The notes under the pieces were generated by a model. It made no database searches. It saw only the letters and a list, made by a program, of their open reading frames with translations, and had not been told where the DNA came from. From positions 372,001 through 436,000 of the forward strand of contig JAGHUX010000005.1 of NCBI GenBank assembly GCA_018064605.1: 64,000 nt of DNA. The letters run 5' to 3'. The translations under genes and the position numbers were made by a program. This stretch comes from Candidatus Limimorpha caballi. Lineage in GTDB: Bacteria > Bacteroidota > Bacteroidia > Bacteroidales > F082. Positions 17,494-25,933 of the stretch are shown in pieces; position 1 is the stretch's first letter, and the number at the start of each line of letters is the position of its first letter.

Positions 17494-18399
17494 TTACAAG
17501 TCTTGCAAAAAAGACACGACATCATCATCGGAGTTGTTTCCGCTGAAAAACGGCGGCGTATCAGCCGGAGACCCGTATTCATGGTAGAAAATCTCAGAGA
17601 CATTCGGGTTCATGTCATCGCTTTGGCGCAGAATCACGAAGCCGTTGTCGATGTGCGGCACATTGCCGACGATGCAGACCGACTTGCGGTATTCGTAGTT
17701 ATTGAAGTAACGCGCGTTGTCTTTCACGTCATCCCATTTCGCGAAAGCGGCGAGCAACGGCCGGAAATCATAGTTTTCCGGGACGAAAATATTCCTTACC
17801 GAATGCCGTCCCCTGCCGAAATTAATGAAACATTTATATGCAAGTTCTTCTAAATCAGACTGTTTTTCATCACCTTTCAGAAGAAACAATCCCGGATTAC
17901 CACGGCGGAAGAGGTGTCTGACATTTGAAAAATATTTCCTCAAGACCGGATTGCCATCCTTATCATCCAACAAAATAGCATCGAAATCCTTCAACGGGCA
18001 GTCGGTAAGACAAACATCCGGCTCAAGTTCAGGAGACTTCCCGACCAAGGCATCGGAATACGCCTTCAGAAGGAATCTGTCGCCGCTCGGGAGCTTCCCG
18101 AGGAATCTGTTGCCCGAGAGAAGGACGCACAAGAAGTCGCGGAAGTTGTCGAGCGGAGTCTCGCCCGACATCACGACGGCAACTCTCCTGGATTCGCGGT
18201 CACTATCGGGGAAAAGACCCGCGATCTCCCGCATGTTCTCCGGCCTCGTGAGCCTCTCGACCTCATCAACGGCGGCGGAGATATTCTTTTCGTTGAACCA
18301 CACATTATTATATATAGACTTCCGTATTATCTCATCGTTAAATATTTCTCTGACATTCAACGAGTTAATAATTCCAATCAGTTTATTTCTATCTTTCAT
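17494..18399 (-). CDS. Acyl-CoA reductase (LuxC)-like protein
   Basis: From the ATG at 18399 (with GGGAG about ten bases upstream) this is 301 residues. A longer TTG start at 18429 is less likely. SGETPLDNFRDFLCVLLSGN (about residue 80) and the following FLGKLPSGDRFLLKAYSDAL match the LuxC-type acyl-CoA reductase family. Canonical members are about 150 residues longer and have a catalytic cysteine and a complete NADPH site. In Bacteroidota a gene of this kind commonly stands divergent from or beside serC, as here. The physiological substrate is unknown, and the short form may not be a true reductase. Confidence 0.7.
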   Translation of the reverse strand: MKDRNKLIGIINSLNVREIFNDEIIRKSIYNNVWFNEKNISAAVDEVERLTRPENMREIAGLFPDSDRESRRVAVVMSGETPLDNFRDFLCVLLSGNRFLGKLPSGDRFLLKAYSDALVGKSPELEPDVCLTDCPLKDFDAILLDDKDGNPVLRKYFSNVRHLFRRGNPGLFLLKGDEKQSDLEELAYKCFINFGRGRHSVRNIFVPENYDFRPLLAAFAKWDDVKDNARYFNNYEYRKSVCIVGNVPHIDNGFVILRQSDDMNPNVSEIFYHEYGSPADTPPFFSGNNSDDDVVSFLQDL

Positions 18400-18451
18400 G
18401 ACAAAATCTCCCGCATAATTTTTCTGCAAAAAAACAAAATTTTTCTTTTGG

Positions 18452-18481
18452 TTGTAATATCAATTTAATTTATTACCTTTG
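18452..18481 (+). promoter_or_regulatory. Promoter for serC
   Basis: TTG (18452-18454) and TACCTTTG (18474-18481) are 19 bases apart, a good match to the Bacteroidota -33/-7 promoter. Confidence 0.7.
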
Positions 18482-18494
18482 CAACGTTTTATTA

Positions 18495-18527
18495 AAGAGG
18501 AGAGAGAAGAGAGAAGAGAGAAGAGAA
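18495..18527 (+). repeat. Heptamer tandem repeat in the serC leader
   Basis: GAGAGAA occurs three times in perfect tandem (18502-18522) with a partial fourth copy, in the predicted 5' leader of serC. The purine-rich units resemble extended Shine-Dalgarno sequence but lie more than 50 bases from the start. Confidence 0.85.
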
Positions 18528-18579
18528 TTTATTGAAAATCAATACATTAAAAATAATAATAACTTTAAAATAAAAAGTA

Positions 18580-19677
18580 ATGAAACACAATTTCAATGCT
18601 GGACCATGTGTCCTTCCAAAAGAAGCCGTTGAATCAACAATCAACGCAATTCGCAATTTCGACAACACAGGCATCGGTTTGATGGAGATTTCGCACCGCA
18701 CTCCAGGTTGGGAGCGCGTGATGGAGGAGACCCGTCAGCTCTGGCGTGAGCTTCTCAACATCCCGGCCGAATACGAAGTCCTCTTCCTCGGCGGCGGCGC
18801 AAGCACACAGTTCTTCACAGTCCCTGCAAACCTGATGAAGACAAAGGCAGCTTACCTCCAGACAGGTGTTTGGGCAAAGAAGGCTATCAAAGAAGCCAAA
18901 TTGTTCGGTAAGGTTGAAGTTGTCGCATCATCAGAAGACAAGAACTACACATACATCCCGAAGGGTTACACGATCCCCACAGACGCCGACTACTTCCACA
19001 TCACGACAAACAACACAATCTACGGCACGGAAATCAAGGAAGACATGGACTGCCCTATCACATTGGTCGCTGACATGTCGTCAGACATCATGAGCCGTCC
19101 GGTTGACGTCAAGAAATACGGTCTCATCTTCGGCGGCGCCCAGAAGAACGTCGGTCCTGCCGGTGTGACATTCGTCATCGTCCGCAAAGACCTCCTCGGC
19201 AACATCGGCGAGCGTGCATACATGAACCCGCTCCCGACAATGGTGAACTACCTGACACACATGCCAGCCGACAAACCGGCAGACGTCTCGATGTTCAACA
19301 CACCTCCTGTACTTCCTATCTTCGTCATGCACGAGACATTGACATGGGTGAAGAACCTCGGCGGTGTCAAGAAGATGCACGAGATCAACATGAAGAAGTC
19401 GAACATGCTCTACGAGGAAATCGACCGCAACAGCATGTTCCGCGGCACAGCCGAGAAGGATTCGCGTTCAATCATGAACCACTGCTGGGTCATGGCAGAA
19501 GGCCGTGAGGACCTCCAGGATGCATTCATGGCATTCGCAAAGGAACGCGGCATGGTCGGCATCAAGGGTCACCGTTCAGTCGGCGGCTTCCGCGCATCGT
19601 TGTACAACGCCTGCCCGATCGAGTCAGTCGAAGCACTCGTCCAGTGCATGCAGGACTTCGAAAAAGCCAATAAATAA
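18580..19677 (+). CDS. serC: Phosphoserine aminotransferase
   Basis: This 365-residue PLP enzyme converts 3-phosphohydroxypyruvate and glutamate to phosphoserine, and also acts in vitamin B6 synthesis. The N-terminus [15 protein letters not shown] and the segment [12 protein letters not shown] are diagnostic. The PLP-binding lysine is in [12 protein letters not shown] (about residue 190). It is followed by serA and DUF1015 in the same direction, the usual Bacteroidota serine-synthesis arrangement. Confidence 0.98.
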   Translation: MKHNFNAGPCVLPKEAVESTINAIRNFDNTGIGLMEISHRTPGWERVMEETRQLWRELLNIPAEYEVLFLGGGASTQFFTVPANLMKTKAAYLQTGVWAKKAIKEAKLFGKVEVVASSEDKNYTYIPKGYTIPTDADYFHITTNNTIYGTEIKEDMDCPITLVADMSSDIMSRPVDVKKYGLIFGGAQKNVGPAGVTFVIVRKDLLGNIGERAYMNPLPTMVNYLTHMPADKPADVSMFNTPPVLPIFVMHETLTWVKNLGGVKKMHEINMKKSNMLYEEIDRNSMFRGTAEKDSRSIMNHCWVMAEGREDLQDAFMAFAKERGMVGIKGHRSVGGFRASLYNACPIESVEALVQCMQDFEKANK

Positions 19678-19681
19678 GTTA

Positions 19682-19706
19682 AAAGTTGAAAGTTAAAAGT
19701 TGAAAG
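19682..19706 (+). repeat. AAAGTT(G/A) heptamer repeats between serC and serA
   Basis: AAAGTTG, AAAGTTA, AAAGTTG and a partial AAAG follow each other without gaps in the 60-base spacer before serA. Confidence 0.85.
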
Positions 19707-19737
19707 ATTTTAGACTTTTGGTTAAAAATTAAAAAAA

Positions 19738-20655
19738 ATGAAAGTATTAGTAGCAACAGAAAAGCCGTTTTCAGCATCAGCTGTCAATGGGATTCAGAAA
19801 ATAGTTGAAGAAGCGGGTTACAGCTTCGCGAAACTTGAGAAATACACCGACGTCCAGCAGTTCTACGATGCAGTGGCTGACGCCGACGCCCTCATCGTCC
19901 GTTCAGACAAGGTGACGAAGGAAGTCATCGACCACGCAAAGAACCTGAAGATCGTCGTCCGCGCCGGCGCAGGTTTCGACAACCTCGACCTCGCAGCCTG
20001 CACAGCAAGAGGCATCGTCGCGATGAACACACCAGGCCAGAACTCAAACGCAGTCGCCGAACTCGCCATCGGCCTCATGGTCTATATGGCACGCAACACC
20101 TTCAAGCCGGGCACAGGCTCAGAGCTCAAGGGCAAGAGGATCGGCATCCAGGCTTACGGCAACGTCGGCCGTCTCGTCGCCGAGAAGGCAAAGGCATTCG
20201 GCATGGAAGTCTGGGCCTACGACCCGTTCGTCCCGACCGAGAAGATGGAAGCCGAAGGCGTGAAGGTCCCTGCAACATTGGAAGAACTCTACGCAAACTG
20301 CGACTACATCTCGTTGCACATCCCTGCAAACGACCAGACAAAGAACAGCATCAACTACGGTCTTCTCTCAAGAATGCCGAAGGGTGGCTGCTTGGTCAAC
20401 ACAGCCCGCAAGGAAGTCATCAACGAAGCCGACATGGAGAAGATTCTCGCCGAACGCACAGACTTCAAGTATGTGACAGACATCGCTCCGGTGAACGCAG
20501 AGACGTTGGCGCAGTTCGCCCCGCGTTTCTTCGCGACACCTAAGAAACAGGGTGCCGAGACAGCCGAGGCTAACCTCAACGCAGGTCTCGCAGCAGCACG
20601 CCAGATCGTCGGATTCTTCAAAGACGGTTGCACGAAATTCCAAGTTAACAAGTAA
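19738..20655 (+). CDS. serA: D-3-phosphoglycerate dehydrogenase (short form without ACT domain)
   Basis: This 305-residue NAD-dependent 2-hydroxyacid dehydrogenase catalyses the first step of serine synthesis. The Rossmann motif reads GIQAYGNVGRLVAEKAKAFG (about residues 138-157), and NTARKEVI holds the conserved catalytic arginine. The regulatory ACT domain of longer SerA proteins is absent. The usual TPHxG segment with the catalytic histidine reads ATPKKQGAETAEAN here, so lysine replaces histidine. I believe related Bacteroidota proteins share this, so it is probably a lineage feature. Position directly after serC supports the assignment. Confidence 0.92.
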   Translation: MKVLVATEKPFSASAVNGIQKIVEEAGYSFAKLEKYTDVQQFYDAVADADALIVRSDKVTKEVIDHAKNLKIVVRAGAGFDNLDLAACTARGIVAMNTPGQNSNAVAELAIGLMVYMARNTFKPGTGSELKGKRIGIQAYGNVGRLVAEKAKAFGMEVWAYDPFVPTEKMEAEGVKVPATLEELYANCDYISLHIPANDQTKNSINYGLLSRMPKGGCLVNTARKEVINEADMEKILAERTDFKYVTDIAPVNAETLAQFAPRFFATPKKQGAETAEANLNAGLAAARQIVGFFKDGCTKFQVNK

Positions 20656-20666
20656 TAACAGTTTCA

Positions 20667-20712
20667 AGAGTGAAGTGCCGGAAGTTGAGTTCTCAGCCCC
20701 GCGCTTCACTCT
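20667..20712 (+). terminator. Stem-loop between serA and the DUF1015 gene
   Basis: AGAGTGAAG (20667-20675) pairs with CTTCACTCT (20704-20712). The following AACTTTTAAAA is T-rich but not a strong run. An alternative pairing (GTTGAG 20684-20689 with CTCAAC 20711-20716) overlaps it, so this could be a partial terminator or attenuator. Confidence 0.4.
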
Positions 20713-20734
20713 CAACTTTTAAAAATAAGAAGAC

Positions 20735-22003
20735 ATGTCAGTTATCAAACCATTCAAAGGCTATCGTCCGACAGTTGACATCGCCGAGAAGCTCGCGTCG
20801 AGACCATACGACGTTCTGAACACAGAGGAAGCCCGTGAGGAATGCAAAGGCAACCCATACAGCCTTCTTCACGTGACAAAGGCCGAAATCGACCTTCCGG
20901 CAGGTCACAAGGACAGCGACCTCGAGACCTACATCAAAGTCGTCGAGAACTTCAACGCATTCAAAGACTACGGATGGCTCGTCCAGGATGAGGAAGAGAA
21001 ACTTTACATCTACGCACAGAGCATGAACCCGACAGAGGCCGACGCGCACTGGCAGTACGGCATCGTCGCATGTGCATGGAGCGAAGACTACATTAATAAG
21101 GTGATCAAGAAACACGAGCTCACACGCAAGGACAAGGAAGAGGACCGCATGAAACACGTCCGCATCACCAACGCCAACGTCGAGCCGGTGTTCTTCGCAT
21201 ATCCGGCGGTGAACGAGATCGACGCCATCGTCGATAACATCGTCCGCCACCAGAAGCCGGTCTATGACTTCATCGCCAAGGAAGACGGCTTCGGCCATCG
21301 TTTCTGGACCATCGACGACAAGGCCACCATCGCCCGCCTCGTCGAACTCTTCGCCACCAAGGTGCCGGCCATGTACATCGCCGACGGTCACCACCGCAGC
21401 GCGGCGGCAGCCCTCGTGGGTCAGGAGAAGAAAGAGAACAACCCGCACCACACAGGCAAGGAGGAATACAACTTCTTCATGACTGTCATTTTCCCGGACA
21501 ACCAGCTTAAAGTCATCGACTACAACCGCGTCGTGAAAGACCTGAACGGTCTCAGCAAGGCCGACTTCATCGCGGCACTCGGCAAGACATACGTCGTCGA
21601 AGACATGGGCACAGAGATTTACAAGCCGGCCAAGCTCCACGAGCACAGCATGTATCTCGACGGCCACTGGTACAAGATGAGCGCGAAGCCAGGCACATAC
21701 GACGACAACGACCCAATCGGAGTACTCGACGTGAAGATCCTGAGCGACAACGTACTCGACAACATCCTCGGCATCAAGGACCTCCGCACCGACAAGCGCA
21801 TCGACTTCGTCGGCGGAATCCGCGGTCTCGGCGAGCTGAAGCGTCGCGTTGACAGCGGCGAGATGAAAGTCGCATTCGCGATGTACCCTGTCTCAATGAA
21901 ACAGATCATCGACATCGCCGACAGCGGCAACATCATGCCACCTAAGACGACATGGTTTGAGCCGAAACTCAGATCAGGATTGGTAATCCACACATTGGAA
22001 TAA
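20735..22003 (+). CDS. DUF1015 family protein
   Basis: This 422-residue protein is a DUF1015 (HTH-and-kinase-like by some annotations) member with the signature ADGHHRSAAAA near residue 209 and RPYDVLNTEEAREE near the N-terminus. The family is commonly found after serC-serA in Bacteroidota. A link to serine or phosphoserine metabolism is inferred from that context only. The codon use is the G+C-rich style of its two upstream neighbours. A strong bidirectional terminator follows. Confidence 0.9.
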   Translation: MSVIKPFKGYRPTVDIAEKLASRPYDVLNTEEAREECKGNPYSLLHVTKAEIDLPAGHKDSDLETYIKVVENFNAFKDYGWLVQDEEEKLYIYAQSMNPTEADAHWQYGIVACAWSEDYINKVIKKHELTRKDKEEDRMKHVRITNANVEPVFFAYPAVNEIDAIVDNIVRHQKPVYDFIAKEDGFGHRFWTIDDKATIARLVELFATKVPAMYIADGHHRSAAAALVGQEKKENNPHHTGKEEYNFFMTVIFPDNQLKVIDYNRVVKDLNGLSKADFIAALGKTYVVEDMGTEIYKPAKLHEHSMYLDGHWYKMSAKPGTYDDNDPIGVLDVKILSDNVLDNILGIKDLRTDKRIDFVGGIRGLGELKRRVDSGEMKVAFAMYPVSMKQIIDIADSGNIMPPKTTWFEPKLRSGLVIHTLE

Positions 22004-22014
22004 TCCGATGAAAA

Positions 22015-22049
22015 CAAAAAAAATCCCGCCGAACGGCGGGATTTTTTTT
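22015..22049. terminator. Bidirectional terminator after DUF1015 gene
   Basis: ATCCCGCC and GGCGGGAT form a perfect stem around a GAAC loop, with an eight-A run before and an eight-T run after. Confidence 0.95.
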
Positions 22050-22052
22050 GTT

Positions 22053-22445
22053 TTACATCATCGTCTCACATCGGTCTATGATTGTATTTGCAAGTCGGAA
22101 GCCTTCATCGCTTACACCTTTAGCCTGAACTCCGTCATAATTCATATAAAGATGCATTACATCATAACCTTCGTTAACAAAATCCAGTAGTTTTCTATCG
22201 CGTTTGCCAACGGCTTCGAGATAAGTGTTTATATCAACACGGGTTCGACGATCTTTCCGCACATGAAACACCGCATCAAGAGCCATAAGTACGCCCAGCC
22301 ATAGATAATTACCGGCAGCACGCACATATTTTTCGTCTTGATAAAGCCTTGTCTCTAAATCAAGTTCACCGTTTTCTTTTAAAGTCTTGCGGGCATTTTC
22401 AACGTAGCGCCTCGCCTCTGCAATCGGATCCTTTTGTTTTTTCAT
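22053..22445 (-). CDS. DUF5618-like small helical protein
   Basis: This 130-residue all-helical, highly charged protein resembles the DUF5618 family found in Bacteroidota. Visible segments are IAEARRYVENARKTLKENG, YLWLGVLMALDAVF (about 46-59) and LLDFVNEGYDVMHLYMNY (about 87-104). The helical layout recalls HEPN-type proteins, but no RxxxxH motif is evident. It is a stand-alone gene between terminators. Confidence 0.65.
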   Translation of the reverse strand: MKKQKDPIAEARRYVENARKTLKENGELDLETRLYQDEKYVRAAGNYLWLGVLMALDAVFHVRKDRRTRVDINTYLEAVGKRDRKLLDFVNEGYDVMHLYMNYDGVQAKGVSDEGFRLANTIIDRCETMM

Positions 22446-22570
22446 AAAAATCTATTTTTAATTCTGTTTATAAAACTAATACACCGCAAAATTACAATGC
22501 TTTTAGCTTCTTGTCAAGAACTTTTTTCTTAAAAAATATTTAGATTTTATGCAGAAATATGATATTTATA

Positions 22571-22600
22571 TTAAAAAAAGCCCTTCAGCGACGCTGAAGG
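22571..22600 (-). terminator. Terminator of the three-gene envelope operon
   Basis: GCCCTTCAGCG and CGCTGAAGGGC form a perfect stem around a one-base centre (22578-22600). On the minus strand it is followed by six to seven T's, 47 bases beyond the stop of the 22647 gene. Confidence 0.92.
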
Positions 22601-22646
22601 GCAAAGAAACTGAACAAAATTGGACTAATCCCAAAGTTTTACATTG

Positions 22647-23951
22647 TTATTCATCTTTGACCAGATTGAATTTTGTTGAAATCTCCTTTTGGTCAATGAC
22701 TTGCTCAAGGTTAAAGCGTTTCTTCTGTGCCACATAGCCGTCTTTTTCGATTGATATTTCAATCTGAACATTTCCCACATTATTTTTCTTCAACCCTTTG
22801 ATATCCAATGTCTCCGTTGATTCGTAAGGTGTTGAACCCAAGAAATTCTGGTTGGTATTCTTCACATCAGATGATGAAGAGACAACTCTCCAATAAACAT
22901 CGGCACCAAGAGGTTTTGATGTAATATACCAACGAATAACAGAGTGTTCCAAAGCATCATTCTCTTTATTTGTAGTAATACCTATTGACTCTCCACGATT
23001 TGTGTTCCGTTCACTGATATTATAGTCTGTTTCTTTATAATACGAATTGGTCTTTTGTGGACTATTATGTGTTTCTCCTGTAAGTTCATCATACTTTTGT
23101 TGAGCTTTATCCTCAAACACAAATGTATTTTTATCGCCATATGGTTTAAGTATGATATCTTTATATTCATAGCCACCAGGCTCAATTATCATAATATTGG
23201 TGGCATCTTCTGGTAATGTTTCAAAAAATAAAGAGTATTCTGATACACCCTTATATATTGTCTTGTGATTTGCCATTGGTGAGGCCGCAACAGGAATGTT
23301 TGATGAGTTTATCAAGCGATATTCGATATGAGTTGACACATCCATAATATATGTATCACTTGATATAGCAATTTGCTGTGCTGATTTTATTGTGACAATT
23401 TTTATTGTAACTTTTGTATATGATTCTCGATTCTCAATCTTTGTGATAAATGTGAGGTTATCTTTATTGTCTCCATTATCATATGTTGAAAACTCTTGTG
23501 TGTTACCAAAAAGTTCGTTAGCCAAAGATTCCGATGTTTCAACCAATTCTCTTAACGAAGATAATTTAGAGTATTTTCTGGATGTGCGCCATACTTTTGA
23601 TGTTCTTATATCCAATAAGCGTGCCACGATATAATACTCGTCACCAAATTTTGTAATATCGGCTACGCACACATTGCTGGCACCGAATTTTTTACCCAAA
23701 TCGTACAATTTTGCATCGTCAATCTCATAATTACCACGTTCCCGAGAAACCTGCTCCATAAATTCAGTGGTTCGCTCAACGGCAATGTAATCTTCAGTTC
23801 GTGTGATTGCCGACACCAGCTCACTACCTAATATTCTTTTGGTTTCTGAAGAAATCCCGTCGCTTGATGTGACATATACCGCCACACTCTTCTGACTATA
23901 AGCCAAAAATGACAACAACAAACCGATTATAAGGATTATGGTTTTTTTCAT
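22647..23951 (-). CDS. Secreted CsgG/LpoB-like protein with a PEGA-like C-terminal domain
   Basis: The 434-residue protein starts with a Sec signal, MKKTIILIIGLLLSFLAYSQ. Residues about 20-150 (SVAVYVTSSDGISSETKRIL, then YIAVERTTEFMEQV, then FGASNVCVADITKFGDEYYI) match the CsgG/LpoB-like fold of outer-membrane-associated assembly or activator proteins. A low-complexity middle leads to residues 338-434, a strand-rich domain containing GADVYWRVVSSSSDVKNTNQ and STPYESTETLDIKGL. This domain is repeated almost unchanged at the end of the upstream gene. It is the third gene of a minus-strand operon with two lipoproteins. No lipobox is present. A role in envelope assembly is inferred. Confidence 0.7.
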   Translation of the reverse strand: MKKTIILIIGLLLSFLAYSQKSVAVYVTSSDGISSETKRILGSELVSAITRTEDYIAVERTTEFMEQVSRERGNYEIDDAKLYDLGKKFGASNVCVADITKFGDEYYIVARLLDIRTSKVWRTSRKYSKLSSLRELVETSESLANELFGNTQEFSTYDNGDNKDNLTFITKIENRESYTKVTIKIVTIKSAQQIAISSDTYIMDVSTHIEYRLINSSNIPVAASPMANHKTIYKGVSEYSLFFETLPEDATNIMIIEPGGYEYKDIILKPYGDKNTFVFEDKAQQKYDELTGETHNSPQKTNSYYKETDYNISERNTNRGESIGITTNKENDALEHSVIRWYITSKPLGADVYWRVVSSSSDVKNTNQNFLGSTPYESTETLDIKGLKKNNVGNVQIEISIEKDGYVAQKKRFNLEQVIDQKEISTKFNLVKDE

Positions 23952-23956
23952 ATTTT

Positions 23957-23991
23957 TAGTACTATAGGAGAGGGCATGTCTTTATTGACAC
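23957..23991 (-). other. Intercistronic stem-loop
   Basis: GAGGG and CCCTC flank nearly complementary TGTGTC and GACATG segments between the second and third genes of the envelope operon. There is no T-run, so it may act in mRNA stability or partial termination. Confidence 0.4.
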
Positions 23992-24018
23992 ACCCTCTTG
24001 TTTTGATTAAAAAAGGGT

Positions 24019-24963
24019 TTAATCTTCCTCTTTCACCAGATTAAACTTTGTAGAAATCTCCTTCTGGTCTATTACCTGCTCAACGTTGAAACGTTTTTTC
24101 TGTGTCACATAGCCGTCTTTCTCGATCGAAACCTCAATCTGAACATTACCGGCATTGTTCATCTTCAAACCTTTGATATCCAGCGTTTCTGTTGATTCGT
24201 ATGGTGTTGAGCCCAAGAAGTTCTGATTGGTGTTTTTAACATCAGGTGTTGATGATACGATTCTCCAATAAACATCGGCACCTTTAGGTTGTGAGGTGAT
24301 GAACCATCTGATGACATTCGGCTCAAAGTCACTGTCGTTGCCATTAGTTGGTTTATGGTTTGATTTGTTCAGGAAGAACGCTATCAAATCCCAGTCGATG
24401 TCAGCCAAGGCGTTACTGTATGCAGTGTTAAGCGCAAGCGACGCTAGTTCCCAGTCAGTGCTGACACCCATCTTGCTGGCGCGTCCAGAGACGGGTACAT
24501 TCGGGTAAACGAGAATCTTGTCATGGTCGTATACCTCAACATTCATCTTCACGGTGCCCGACCAGCCCACACCCGACAGATAACTGACGTTGAACTCTGT
24601 GACGGTGACCTGCATAATGTAGTCGGTGCGGATGTCGGCGTCGAAATTGAATCCTAACGTCCTCATGTAATGACGCATGCTTTCATTGACGAAAGAATGC
24701 ACGTCGGGTTCCACGTTTACCTCCGGCGTGGAGGTGACACTGGCATCATATTTCCTGAGAATGTTGTTGCTGGCACGGTTGTCCATCACATTGAGACGGA
24801 TACCGTAGTCAAGAAACATGAAACGATTGCTTTGCGCTTCTTTAATTAGAGCGAGATTTATCACATTCGGCGTTGGCGGGATGTAAATAGCTTGCTTCTC
24901 AACCCCACACGAAACCAAGAATAATGATGCTATCGCTATAATTAAAGCATGTGTTTTCTTCAT
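24019..24963 (-). CDS. Lipoprotein with the same C-terminal domain
   Basis: This 314-residue protein begins with a lipoprotein signal, MKKTHALIIAIASLFLVSC, placing lipidated Cys at 19. Residues about 30-200 form a strand-and-helix domain (YIMQVTVTEFNVSYLSGVGW, then GTVKMNVEVYDHDKILVYP) reminiscent of lipoproteins encoded beside CsgG-like genes. Residues 217-314 are a close copy of the last 97 residues of the downstream protein (both contain KNTNQNFLGSTPYESTETLD). The start lies one base after the stop of the preceding gene, so translation is coupled. Confidence 0.7.
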   Translation of the reverse strand: MKKTHALIIAIASLFLVSCGVEKQAIYIPPTPNVINLALIKEAQSNRFMFLDYGIRLNVMDNRASNNILRKYDASVTSTPEVNVEPDVHSFVNESMRHYMRTLGFNFDADIRTDYIMQVTVTEFNVSYLSGVGWSGTVKMNVEVYDHDKILVYPNVPVSGRASKMGVSTDWELASLALNTAYSNALADIDWDLIAFFLNKSNHKPTNGNDSDFEPNVIRWFITSQPKGADVYWRIVSSTPDVKNTNQNFLGSTPYESTETLDIKGLKMNNAGNVQIEVSIEKDGYVTQKKRFNVEQVIDQKEISTKFNLVKEED

Positions 24964-24964
24964 A

Positions 24965-25507
24965 TTATTTTGTCTTTATTTTCACGAGTTTTGCTGAAAT
25001 GGTGGCTGTGAAGACGACCTTCTTGCCATCGTTTCCAACCTTGATGGTTGTCATAGGCTCGATGATGCCGTCAGCACCCATATCCTGTACGGCGTTGATC
25101 AAACGGTATGTTGCAAGGCCTTCTGCTATTGCTGATGGGTTCATGTATCTGATATCGACTTCGTTTCTCGACAAGAAACCATATTTCACTATGCCGGTAT
25201 ATGTGATGTTATAGCCATCACTGCCTTCTTTGATGTTCAGTAAGAACTCGTTGTTCTTTTCCTTGATTGAGAATGATTTTCCAAGAATAGACTCTTCATA
25301 AATGACAACTGCTTCAGCAGTCTCTGTCTTGATAATCTCATAGTCACCCTTGGTCAGGTTAAGGTCTTGAAGGTACACAGGGCTTGACACGCTGCTAACT
25401 GCTGTCGGTATAATCGGCTGGGTCTTCTTCAACAATCCGCATGAGGTCATTACTAATGCCAATGAAATGGCTAATGTTGCATTAAAAACTTTTGAAAATT
25501 TCTTCAT
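24965..25507 (-). CDS. Lipoprotein, first gene of the envelope operon
   Basis: This 180-residue protein starts with MKKFSKVFNATLAISLALVMTSC-type lipoprotein signal sequence (lipidated Cys at about 23, lipobox MTSC). The mature part contains IAEGLATYRLINAVQDMGADGI near residue 125, a helix pattern seen in small Bacteroidota lipoproteins of unknown function, and a strand-rich C-terminus ending in lysines. It heads a tightly spaced operon with the two genes downstream. Confidence 0.65.
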   Translation of the reverse strand: MKKFSKVFNATLAISLALVMTSCGLLKKTQPIIPTAVSSVSSPVYLQDLNLTKGDYEIIKTETAEAVVIYEESILGKSFSIKEKNNEFLLNIKEGSDGYNITYTGIVKYGFLSRNEVDIRYMNPSAIAEGLATYRLINAVQDMGADGIIEPMTTIKVGNDGKKVVFTATISAKLVKIKTK

Positions 25508-25591
25508 GTTAATGTTTTACGTCCACTCCTTATGGACAATTGATAATAAATAATTAAGTTAAGGAACACCTGACGAAAAAGAAACGCACAC

Positions 25592-25770
25592 AAAAAAAGC
25601 GTGGTGCTCTTTCGCTTCATCTGATTATTCGAGGTCTGGACTACCTATTCTACCAAATTTACGAGTAAAGCCCACGCAGAATGCGTGAGCGTCAAAAACT
25701 TTACTCTTGGTAGAATTTTATGAAAGTGTCCAGCTTCCGAATAATCAAGATTTAGCTTCTAACGCTTTTC
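25592..25770 (-). ncRNA. Rod-shaped candidate ncRNA, possibly 6S-like
   Basis: Five nested perfect stems are visible. They are AAAAGCGT/ACGCTTTT (25595-25602/25762-25769), GATTATTCG/CGAATAATC (25623-25631/25738-25746), CTGGAC/GTCCAG (25636-25641/25728-25733), TTCTACCAA/TTGGTAGAA (25648-25656/25707-25715) and GAGTAAAG/CTTTACTC (25663-25670/25699-25706). An apical CACGCA/TGCGTG hairpin caps them. On the minus strand the RNA would end in a seven-U tail (25598-25592), and upstream TTG-N19-TA...TTG resembles a promoter. The long rod with one asymmetric bubble (12 against 6 bases) recalls 6S RNA, which sequesters RNA polymerase. The identity is inferred. Confidence 0.6.
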
Positions 25771-25909
25771 CCAATATGTATCTTTAAAGTGTGCGCAAAC
25801 AAGTTGCGTTTTATATCATAGGCAAATATTTTTGTTACTATTCCGTGAATTAGTTCTGCAAAATTACATAAATTTTAATACAAAAGCAAATCATCTTAAA
25901 AAGTTTTTG

Positions 25910-25917
25910 TATTTTTG
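25910..25917 (+). promoter_or_regulatory. -7 element TATTTTTG for the arginase-family gene
   Basis: TATTTTTG lies 16 bases before the chosen ATG (25934). This supports that start over the longer upstream frame. Confidence 0.5.
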
Positions 25918-25933
25918 TAAAATTTTCAACATT

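Noticed and set aside
20738..21667. 309-codon frame antisense to the DUF1015 gene
   Set aside because: It is a by-product of the G+C-rich third positions of the true gene. No start signal or recognisable domain.
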